Assembly (NCBI GenBank): GCA_049999765.1
Contig: JBNGIQ010008522.1
Location: 1 to 59,731, forward strand
Source: Phaeoceros laevis
Lineage: Eukaryota; Anthocerotophyta; Anthocerotopsida; Notothyladales
Direction: 5' to 3'
DNA: 59,731 bases
Shown here: one piece after another, positions 50,906 through 59,731 of the stretch
Layout: each line of letters opens with the position of its first letter
Numbering within the stretch: position 1 is the stretch's first letter
The notes under the pieces: model-generated
The model's input: the letters and a program-made list of their open reading frames with translations, nothing else
Database searches by the model: none
Told to the model about the DNA's origin: nothing
Position numbers and translations under genes: made by a program

Positions 50906-52490
50906 GCTGGCACATCAGTTTCTGTGGTCACCGTACCAGTGGCCTCGGAGCCGAATTTTGCAAGGCCCATTTGCACATGGGGATCAGGTGTCCCCGAGAA
51001 AATCTCTCCACCCCACTCCAAACGAGAAACCATCTAGCATGCGACCTGGAGAAAAAATTTCGTGAGGCCAGTAGCCCACAAATACGTTCTCAATCTGCAG
51101 TCACCAATCGGATAGTCCAACTTCCTGCGAAGCACAATGCAAAGCTTGTTTAGAGAAACAGCACAAGGTAGTGCATAAGAACTTAGTGATTCAATAACCC
51201 GAAAAGCAAGAGACCTTGTAGATGCTGAAAACCTTACTTGAACCATCTCCACCCACAATCTTATCACCAATAACTATAGCTGGATTGGTTTCAATAAATC
51301 CTTGGCATGCAAGGCTCATACAACCAGTTGTTTGGTAATTATCTCTCTGTTGAAGTGACAACATTTGGACAGAAAATGAGCAGTGAGGATATCATCACAT
51401 GCATATATATGTATTTTATCAAACACAAACTTAAAACTCAGCCAAATCATGCATCTAGAATATATAGAATATATCGTCCAGTATATGAACAAACACAGTT
51501 CTGGGTTATCGTAGGTAGCATGCACACAACAAAAGAACATTGTAGCCTTCCCTTTCAGCTGCCTCAATTCACACACAAACATTTTAGTGGAAAAGAGTTA
51601 CCGATGTCCCACTTACAATCCATCCCACTTCTGCAGTGTCAATATTCTTATTGTTCATGTTGACTACCCATATCTGGGAAATGGAGAAATCATTATCATG
51701 ACATACAAGAGTCCATGAGTTAATGCGCGAAAGTGCACCGTGGTAAGATCCATCAAGTAGTGCAACTGCCCACTAATTAACCATACAATGTTAATGTTAT
51801 ACTTCAATAAGTGTATCATGTTCAGGCGTCATAGCCTCACGGCTGCATACGCCTAATGATAAATAAATAAATAAATCTACTACAATAAAAAAAAAAGGAG
51901 ATGTGTTGTCCGTTCGCCCTAACCCTAATGTCATGATAATTTCTTGATTTTTTTTTGAACTTTTTTTTAATTCTTTAAGCAGAATAGATTTAATTATAAA
52001 TTTTTTATTTAAAAAGCTTAGCTTCTCAGGTTACAAATGTGTACACATCAAATTAGTGCCTGCCTGCACATGGGCCTCTACACTAGTAAATAAATAAATA
52101 AATAATCAAGAAACAATATTAACAGTCATAAAAGCAGACATGGATGCATTAAAATTTTATGTACCTGATGTCCTTGACTAGGGTTATCGTTGATATGATG
52201 GGAAGTGATGTTGTTCCTTTGAGGATGAGTGCACGCGCTTGCAATACGCAAGTTCCCTCGCTTCTTTCACATGAAGTTTTGTCGTCAGCTTCCTTATCAA
52301 ATTCATTTTGTGGAGGATTCCTTGAGCACCAGCAATGCAGATGAACCTTTTTTTCAAAAGAAATAACAGTTAGACCTTCCTTTATCAAGAGCAACGCAGA
52401 CGAAGCCTCATGTTCATTTTCAAGCTCTGATAGCGATACCTCACTTGAGCACTTTGAACACTCGTAGCTTCATCCCATGGCTTGGGCTTG
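50906..52490 (-). pseudogene. Neprosin-family pseudogene, copy 2
   Basis: The same exon plan as copy 1, on minus: 51765-51617 (SYHGALSRINSWTL, QIWVVNMNN), 51519-51475 (ATYDNPELCLFIYWT), 51346-51215 (GCMSLACQGFIETN) and 51124-50906. Lesions differ from copy 1. The acceptor before exon 51519 is AT instead of AG, its donor at 51474 is AT instead of GT, TGG has become TGA in DWW of the last exon, and about five bases are deleted before the WGGEIF motif. The 3' end is cut by the foldback at 50905. An upstream exon-like segment (52394-52190) is shared with 43.7-44.0 kb. An aaat microsatellite lies at 51860-51882, in the intron between the exon-like segment and the exon at 51765. Confidence 0.85.
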
Positions 52491-53961
52491 ATCGCCTGTC
52501 TGATATCCTACGTGAGTGGCATCAATGGGTCAGGCCTGGCTGCAGCTCGGTTTGCTGCATGCCATTGCAAGTATTCTCTCGGTTGCTGGTTAAGGGGCAG
52601 TGTGTCTCTATTCCGTTGTCTGTTAAGCTATTGCTATTGGTCGACGCCAAGAGTACTACTATCACAGAGTGCTTTTTCACCGCAAAGGCGGCAGTCTATG
52701 CGGCATCGGGACAGAAAGTGCAGATTCGTCCGGTGAATCTTAGTTTCGCCTTCCAGCGCAGGAACCCGCCAGGTTCCCGCCAATAAAGGTCTCTCTCTAC
52801 CCCGTCCGCTCTGCGGCCCCTTTGAAGCAGGCCTCTTCCTGTTTTGCTTTCCTTTCCAATAGCAATCATCCCCAGGCTTAAATAACCTCCATGTGTTCTC
52901 CTAGGCGACTACTACCCCATCGCGCAATGAAGGACATCGGACCATCCCAATTTTCCGGAGCCCACTGTTTCCACCAATCGGTAGGCAAGGGTACTAGTCC
53001 TCGTCCAGCCACTAAGTAGCCTTCTAAGTATGAAGGTGATCAGGCCAATACACGGCGATATATAGTAGCGTTACCCAAGTCCAGCCAGTTTCCATTTTCC
53101 ATAGCTCAGTTTTAGTAACAATAAGAAACTGTTCTAGGCTTCACAGGAGACACCCCGAGGGTGTCGGAACCTTAAAAAGACTACATCCACTTTTATCATA
53201 CACCGGTTTTTTCGCTCTCATGGTCTCTATTGCCGCCTTTTTTTTTTTCACATCCCACCTTTTCACCTCCCGGCTCCAGTCTCTAGAAATACACTTTGGG
53301 ACCGCTGGTCGGATATTTAAACAATATGTTTGCCCGCCTGGCGACAGTACTCGTTTTTTAATCATGTTCTAGCCACCTTCAATCTCCTTCCCTGGACTAT
53401 ATCATCACCTGCCCGTTTTTTCGATAGCACCACCAAAGACAATCCCTCACTTCCAAAACCACACAAAATCGGAACCTTAGCTCGCATACAAATATTCTCG
53501 CAATTTTTACCCACGCAAACTACTCACCCCCCTTACAGTCTATACCACTACCCACCTTCTTCCTAATTCAGACATCAAGCCCTGCTTAGACTCATCCTTC
53601 ACAGCCGTACCATCCTACCCTGTGTCATCGTCCGGCCCCGAGGCTCAGCCTTAATCAGCCAATCAGCCCAGGACTTTTTACTACGCTGTTTCATATTATT
53701 ACCACAACTCAACTAGCCTCAGGTCCCCCCTCCCCCACGTAACCACCACGTCATCAGGCGGCCCCACCCTCGCTACTTCAAAAGCAGGCTGCTCCAAACC
53801 TCGTACAGTCATTCCTACACACTCCTCATCCCCCTTCCTTGGCCCGCCCCTGACGCCCCGCTATGGCATTCAAGACCCATGGTTGGCTTCGCTCGGGGGT
53901 AGATCACTCCCAGGTCATGGCGGAGCGAGCGCGCATTTGAGGCCTGCTTTCTACATCGACC
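52491..53961. other. Intergenic, C-rich plus strand, no supported gene
   Basis: Composition shifts to C-rich on the plus strand from about 53.3 kb. A plus-strand frame at 52445-52786 has no recognised domain. Confidence 0.35.
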
Positions 53962-54471
53962 TTGAGGACGGGGGGGTTATCCACGCTACCCCTTTTACAG
54001 CTGGCAAATCCTTCGGCGCCGTCAATCCAATCCACGCGAGTTCACGCCGAAACCACCATCACCCCCACAAGGCAAGAAGACGGAGGCTTGGGGTTCGCTA
54101 CTCATTGGCGTACCTCGACAGCAACCACAGACGCCAGTGCCAGACAGACCCACCCAACGCGTTCTGAGGATCCTACAGAACTACTCCAAGAAGTATCCTC
54201 GGCCCCCAAGGCAAAGCGACACTGCTCCAACACCAGACTACCGCCGTCCTCCTTCGCGGACGACCTCGTACAATGGAGAAGGATGAACCTCCCCATCATT
54301 GCCAGTGACACGGTGGCCTCTCGCTGTGCCCTCTCCAATATGATCCGACAGTTCCTTCAACTCTACAACAGAGCAGCTGAACAGTCCTCCTTGTCCGAAG
54401 CCAAGGCCGCTTGCATCAGAACTCTGGATAACGACGCCCTCAACACAGACAGAGACGGAGAGTCGGAATAA
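53962..54471 (+). CDS. Unrecognised ORF in the C-rich region
   Basis: Open frame of about 170 residues, start uncertain. The C-terminal part looks protein-like, with a helical segment (MIRQFLQLYNRAAEQSSLSE) and an acidic end (DNDALNTDRDGESE). The N-terminal half is low-complexity Thr/Arg/His-rich. An aataaaa-type signal follows at about 54561. No family recognised. Being near an RNase H-like ORF, it could be part of a retroelement, but nothing in it proves this. It may also be a chance frame. Confidence 0.25.
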   Translation: MRTGGLSTLPLLQLANPSAPSIQSTRVHAETTITPTRQEDGGLGFATHWRTSTATTDASARQTHPTRSEDPTELLQEVSSAPKAKRHCSNTRLPPSSFADDLVQWRRMNLPIIASDTVASRCALSNMIRQFLQLYNRAAEQSSLSEAKAACIRTLDNDALNTDRDGESE

Positions 54472-55065
54472 TAGGAGAAGCTGTTTAGGTCCCCGTCACT
54501 TAGAGACATTTGGGCAACACTCATGTACCCGTAGACCTGTCCTTTCTCAGCCCAGGGGGCATAATAAAATGATCCTGGGGCTGTGATTATCACTATCTCA
54601 ACTCACCAGCAAGCCTACTCGACGCCCAAAATTGCGTCTTTTGCTCGACGGGCCGATTCCACTTAGGGAACACCACTTCCAAGGACCCCCCCTGAATCCC
54701 CTTAGGACCTCGGCACCCGACCTCCACAGCTCATATTCCCGCAGCGTCACCCAACATTAGATCGACCTCCCCCACAGCGAGCCCTCTTAGCCCATACCTT
54801 CAGCTTTTTAAACTAGGCTCGGGCAAGATGACAGTTACCCATAACCTCATAAATTAGGCCGACAAATCGGCCAAACGCTGTGTGAATACAACTCCACGCA
54901 TCCCGCGGGGCATTGTGCCCACGGGTTCGAACCCAACGCCATACCAACACGCTACCCTAAGAACACCTGGCTCCCGTCAGGGAGTATATAGATCAACACA
55001 GCCCCTGCACCCCCCAGGCTGTCCCTACTTTTTTGCCTCCTACAATCAATCTTGCTGCCCTCTCC

Positions 55066-55165
55066 NNNNNNNNNNNNNNNNNNNNNNNNNNNNNNNNNNN
55101 NNNNNNNNNNNNNNNNNNNNNNNNNNNNNNNNNNNNNNNNNNNNNNNNNNNNNNNNNNNNNNNNN
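55066..55165. other. Assembly gap (100 N)
   Basis: Exactly 100 unknown bases; true size unknown. The coding context on either side cannot be joined. Confidence 0.99.
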
Positions 55166-55222
55166 ATCATGTCTTCCTAACTCTCCCTCCGCCCCCCTCT
55201 CCTAGTCCCGGGCATCCTCAAG

Positions 55223-55831
55223 ATGGGCAAACGCCCAAAGAATCTCTGGGCGGTCGCGACTGGCCATCACCCGGGATTGTATAAGTCATGGCCTCAGGCG
55301 AAGGTTGAAGTCCAAGGATACCCTAGCTGCGCACACCAGTCTTTCGACACCGTGGAGGATGCCATACATTGGACCGAGCTCCAGCTTGGTAGGGGACACC
55401 GCCTCCCCCTCATCGACGATACTTCCCCAGTTGCCCTCGAGACACCTTTTCTGCCAGTCTGCCTCCGATTCGCAGGTGCCGGAACCCAGGGGCATGGAAG
55501 GGCGGGAGCAGTCGCTATGATTCTCTCCATGGCGGGAGAAGTCCTCAATACAGTCCTAGTTGGCCTAACAGAATGCGGCGAACAAGAGGCTACGCTCAGA
55601 GCACTCATAACTGGCCTCAACCCGGCAATCTTGCATGATTACCACCATCTCATCGTCGAGACTCATGTATCCACCTTGGTCACACAAGTACCTCATTCGA
55701 TCACCTCGAACCCCTACCCACCTGCGTATTGTTGTTCCACACCCTACTTTCCGTTTTTTCACTCAGATGTATCTCTTATTGTGTGCACCCAGATGATGCA
55801 TACTGGTCTGAACGCAGCCAGTCATCCCTAA
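55223..55831 (+). pseudogene. RNase H1-like ORF: hybrid-binding domain plus degenerate RNase H fold
   Basis: ATG at 55223 (MGKRPKNLWAVATG). Residues 7-55 match the RNase H1 N-terminal hybrid-binding (caulimovirus-VI-type) domain: GLYKSWPQAKVEVQGYPSCA then QSFDTVEDA. Residues about 83-150 follow the RNase H core (GHGRAGAVAMIL, then EATLRALITGL, then STLVTQV), but the catalytic acids expected in FDGA, in the AE before RAL and in the DS before LV are Ala, Thr and Val/Ser here. The frame then drifts into unrelated sequence. It could be a decayed cellular RNase H1-like gene or the tail of a retroelement. It lies 57 bases from an assembly gap, so the upstream part may be missing. Confidence 0.55.
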
Positions 55832-56583
55832 CATTGGGAGGTGTGCAAGATCATCCCACTTTTCGTCATCTAGAACTTTGCACACATAGGTACAGCCACA
55901 AACCTTGCCATTCAAGGGGCAGAAGAAGCAAGGAACAAGCCGCGGCAGGAATTCTCATCGCTCTTCCCCTAGGCTCGTACTGCAAGGCTCTTTTACCCGA
56001 GTACCGTCTAGAAACAGTCCTCTTGAACCAGTCTGTTCTCTACACCAGTCTCTGCGAGAAGGGAGTCAAAACATAGGGCCTCCTACCCATCTGTCTCGAT
56101 CACTCCATCTGCCATCAACTTTTGTAACCCATTGGACGGATTGGCTAAATTTCTTCATATATGTACTTATGCAGGTCTCTGGGGTACATAACGTTCCTCA
56201 CAATCATAAGGGTAACCCAAACGTCCCCCCATCCATCCCATCATAAGGGTGATTTCCCTCGACTCTGATTCAGCCAAATAACTATATACAACCACACACC
56301 AATGGAAAGGCTTTGTCACAAGTCGCCCCCGCCAGAAAATTGCCCAATTAAAGGGCGCAGGCCAGACTCCCAACACCAAATTCAGAAACTCCGAAAATCG
56401 CCTGTGACAGAGCTTCCTGAACAGCTGGACGAGGACATTTTAATATTAACCTCCCTTTTGTTGTTTCACTCCATAACAAAAGAAAGAGCTGAACCTACGC
56501 AACCCATCACCTGAGCCCACACAAGAGCGACCAAGTGTTCATTAAGTAACAATCAGGGGAACTCTCCACAGCCCCAAGGCACA
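55832..56583. other. C-rich intergenic DNA
   Basis: The plus strand around 55895 reads AIQGAEEARNKPRQEF, possibly the last RNase H helix in another frame. Nothing else recognised before the next gap. Confidence 0.35.
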
Positions 56584-56683
56584 NNNNNNNNNNNNNNNNN
56601 NNNNNNNNNNNNNNNNNNNNNNNNNNNNNNNNNNNNNNNNNNNNNNNNNNNNNNNNNNNNNNNNNNNNNNNNNNNNNNNNNNN
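56584..56683. other. Assembly gap (100 N)
   Basis: Exactly 100 unknown bases; true size unknown. Confidence 0.99.
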
Positions 56684-56794
56684 GACTTGCTCAATCAGAA
56701 TAAGATAATCCACGCCATTGATTTTACTATTCCATCATGCTAGACCTACTCAAGCTCCTCAAACCAACCCCAACCCCACCTGTCAAAATATTAG

Positions 56795-56876
56795 CAATCG
56801 ATACTTTGTCTCCTTCACTCGCACCCATAGCTAGTCAATCGATACTTTGTCTCCTTCACTCGCACCCATAGCTAGT
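56795..56876. repeat. 41-bp perfect tandem duplication
   Basis: The segment starting caatcgatactttgtctcct is present at 56795 and again at 56836 without differences. Confidence 0.95.
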
Positions 56877-56959
56877 CAAGTATAATAAGCTTTCCACTGC
56901 TCAGCACTATACGTTGTACTTTGCTGATTTTGATGCTTGCATCTCATTCATACCCCTCA

Positions 56960-58980
56960 TCAATTAAATATCGACAACGATATTTAATAAGGTAACCTTC
57001 AAGTTCATGAAAAGGAACAGGTTAAGCCAAAGCAGGGTCAAAGGAAGATCATAAACGTTTGCTAAAGGACTACATTCATATTTGATAAGCTACTCATACG
57101 GATCAGCCAGGGTACTTCAAGTTACCTGATTATTACCCCGGACCCCTTCATTTAAGTAGTTGAAGTTACGCTCCAAAATCCACTTGTAGTACCTGACCAT
57201 TCAAGTATTGCCAGTAAAGCTGCTGTTTTTCCAAGATTGTAACCATCCATGGCACTTTCACCCAAAGGACTGATTTTGAAATAAAGACATTTCAACCCTC
57301 AGAATGCGCTCGATTTGTGACGATAAGGACTTCTTGACACCCTTGATAACTCGACGCAACAGATGGGGACGAAGTTCGGTGTGAAGACTGGCGAGCTAGC
57401 ATAAGAGTTTACACAGCTTTAATCAGATAGCAACTTTGTGATGCTCAACATACCTGACTGACTTTCACTACCTTGACACACCTCTGCCTCATCGAAAGAA
57501 TCCAGACCCGGCATCGGTATCACCGCCACCACATCCTGGACCCGGACCCGGCATCTTATATATCTCTCCACAAACCCATCTTTGCCACTGAACTTTTCGA
57601 GATCCAGAAAATGGCACAAAGCCTTGCAAAGTGACTCCAAAGGCCACAAGACTGCAGGGAAGCAATACGATAAGACTCCCAAGTCACAAAGCCAAACATA
57701 ATTCTAATCAATACCATCCAAGTGCGCTACAGCAGTAGGAAAGCGAAAAAACAAGGCAACCTGAGAAGCATCCAAGTCGCCAGGCTAACCGGTAGGTTGG
57801 GCCGATAAAGAATCCTAGTTATGCCAAATCACAGATTTCTTCCGAAACATTGATGGCTGACATGTGTAAAAAAGCCATGGTACAGCTTTTTCAACCATTC
57901 TTAACACATAACGTTCACAGGAGTTAAGTGCAGTTTAACATGAAACTTACATGGTGAAGATGTAGCCAACCTGTGCGTCTAAAATCTCACCATAACCCTT
58001 CCACACTATTTTGAGAGGTGCGCCTGTCACAAGGACTTTGTTCTTCGCTGGGAACTCCTACAACACAAAAATGTCCCTCACAAACCTTGATATACTAAGC
58101 TCCCCAGTCAATGCTAGACCCCAAAGTCGCTGGATTGCTCCCTTTCTATGTCCTCATGACTTCGGTGCCCTACTCTTCGAATTAAGAACCGCAACAGCAC
58201 AGCAACAGGTACAACACAAGTGCTATTCACATCTTACCAAGGGGGTCGTATAACGTGATGCTTCACTGTTCTTTAAACGGTGGACCTCCTCCACAACGAG
58301 ATAGTTCCATTTTATCTTTGACAGCACCATTTTATCCTTCCGTACTAATTCATAAGTAGCCACAAGTGTGTCGAACTTGATCGCATGTCCAGTCTTTCTT
58401 CCTGTACAGACTTCATAGGAGTGACAAAGGACCGGACTTAGTCAGCACCTTCTCTCCAAACCACGACACATCAACAAGGCCATTGCCACTCAAAATTTCC
58501 CTTAAAATATACCCACTCTTATTTTATAGGCTTCGAAGATTTGGCACTTTGCTCCAAACCGACAACACCTCCTTCCGGCGGGACCCATTGCGAAACTCCA
58601 AGGCCTTCAAATGGGTCACCCAGCCCAGCTGCGAAGGCTGGGAAAGAACGGATGCCAGAGTCAGGTCCAATAGCCCAAGCACAGAGACCGACCGAACGAT
58701 CTTTTCCAATCCCATTTTCATCAGCACGAATTATGTTTGTGTCATTCCTCCATCTGCCTTTGTAAGCGTAGATGAGATGAGTTAGCGGAAGGTCTCTCAT
58801 TACTGATGTTACCACCGAACAGGACGGTCAAAACTCCAAACTCACTCGCACACAATAGGAAGCTCTGATAAGTCAAGGATCACCTATCTACAAGGAAGTT
58901 CAAACCCTCAAGCTAGCAGTCCCGGAGCTTGTCATCTTTAAGCCACTCTGGTTGCTCTTCAAGCTTCCATAGGCTAACTG
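56960..58980 (-). pseudogene. CHD1/CHR5-type chromatin-remodeller (SNF2 ATPase) pseudogene
   Basis: Ordered pieces of the CHD1-class ATPase on minus: EEQPEWLKDDKLRD, then C, stop, LEGLNFLV (about 58970-58890); RWRNDTNIIRADENGIGKD (about 58760); [37 protein letters not shown] and [10 protein letters not shown] ending at a GT donor (58400-58245); EFPAKNKVLVTGAPL (about 58060); FLDLEKFSGKDGFVERY (about 57600); [31 protein letters not shown] and YYKWILERNFNYLNEGVRG (57390-57130); VTLLNIVV (about 56990). The family moves nucleosomes using ATP in the nucleus. Walker A GKT is GKD here and the DEAH box is EEVH; a CAG-to-TAG-type stop and frameshifts add to this. It is therefore dead. Chromodomains and the C-terminal half are not visible. 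Confidence 0.85.
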
Positions 58981-59731
58981 CTAAAGATAACATAAACCAC
59001 AAGATCATGGTAACATTGAAGAAGACTTAGCATAGGCACAGGCTGATTTTCTCCCAAAAACCTATACACCCTTTAACCTAAAAAAGTACATAAAATAGCT
59101 GACAGATAGAAGGAACATGAATAACCTTTCCCCTTCTTCCTAGCAGCTGGGGAACTGGTCAGGAAACCCCCGGGTTTCAAGATCACCTGAGAAACAGTGT
59201 TTGACCTGCAACAGGAGGATACAATCACACTTACACAATTTGGATAGCGTTGTCAGTGAAATAGTTTACGCACTACAAACCTCCATGAAAGATGCTTGGG
59301 CCACTCCAGCGAGTACCCAATGATGCAGAGGGCCGCCAAACAATTATTCCATATACTGTTCATGCATCAACATTAGGAATGCTACAGAGCACAAACACAG
59401 CGTTGTGCTCCAACAACACAACATTCTACATCAGCACTGTTGGAATTCAAAATGTATCACAAGCTAAGCATTTGTGCCAGAGGATGTACCTTCAATTTTG
59501 TAGCATACTTCAACCTCTTAGCGAGTCTATCAAGCACTGTAGTGACAAGTCGACGGCGCCAACTCTGAGGGACATACACCATCCTAGATGGGAAACTTAC
59601 AGCCACAAGGTGTCCCAAGGTTGTCGTACGGGTTATCAGGATTAAATTAGCCACACAATGGCCTTCAGGAAAGCTGAACGTTAAACCTCAACATGCAGGA
59701 AGGAGCGGATCCTCTAATAAACCCCCTTCCC
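58981..59731. other. Upstream of the CHD1-like pseudogene, unresolved
   Basis: May hold introns and decayed upstream exons of the CHD1-like copy. A minus-strand piece near 59190-59135 (GGFLTSSPAARKKGK) could be one, but chromodomain motifs were not identified. Confidence 0.35.

Overview
This window looks like nuclear DNA of a seed-free vascular plant, most likely a fern; a lycophyte or hornwort is possible. The main reason is a cluster of long, intron-poor organellar pentatricopeptide-repeat (PPR) genes. Several of these end in DYW deaminase domains of the KP type: a KPAxA motif replaces the usual PG box, and the last residues are DRH or GRH instead of DYW. That variant is known from hornworts, lycophytes and ferns and is tied to U-to-C organelle RNA editing. 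Plant GT-AG introns, AT-rich intergenic DNA and three 100-N scaffold gaps fit a draft plant assembly.

Layout. 1-640: a perfect 46-bp inverted repeat, then a gap set in minisatellite DNA. 1-12.4 kb: three intact PPR genes (E+ on minus, DYW:KP on minus, E+ on plus). 13.3-15.1 kb: a two-exon C2H2 (U1/matrin-like) zinc-finger gene on minus. 17.3-20.2 kb: a fourth intact PPR (E+) on plus. 20.6-23.2 kb: a DYW:KP pseudogene abutting a truncated TMEM208/SND2 fragment, then an LRR fragment. 23.2-26.1 kb: AT-rich repeats. 26.09-33.42 kb: a probable TIR-bounded mobile element with a decayed ParB-like plus DNA-methyltransferase gene, a divergent acidic-protein gene and a decamer array between them. 33.4-34.6 kb: a neprosin pseudogene. 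35.0-35.5 kb: a small two-exon gene for a probable mitochondrial protein. 35.9-40.3 kb: PPR remnants. 41.7-42.3 kb: a secreted DUF26-like protein. 44.8-47.3 kb: an intact DYW:KP PPR gene. 47.9-50.1 kb: more PPR debris. 50.1-52.5 kb: a foldback element inside a second neprosin pseudogene. 53-56.6 kb: a C-rich stretch with an RNase H-like ORF. 56.96-59.0 kb: a CHD1/CHR5-type chromatin-remodeller pseudogene on minus.

How it works together. The living genes are mostly organelle RNA-processing factors. The E+ proteins lack a deaminase and would have to borrow one; the two KP proteins carry their own. Both intact KP proteins also have an N-terminal OSB-type PDF motif, otherwise known from organellar single-stranded DNA-binding proteins. 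Around them lie copies at every stage of decay, together with duplicated 3' flanks, so the region reads as a birth-and-death nursery for editing factors interrupted by mobile DNA.

Most notable: the PDF-PPR-DYW:KP architecture, and the 7.3-kb element coupling a ParB-like/methyltransferase protein to an iteron-like array. All calls come from reading the sequence; no database search was run.
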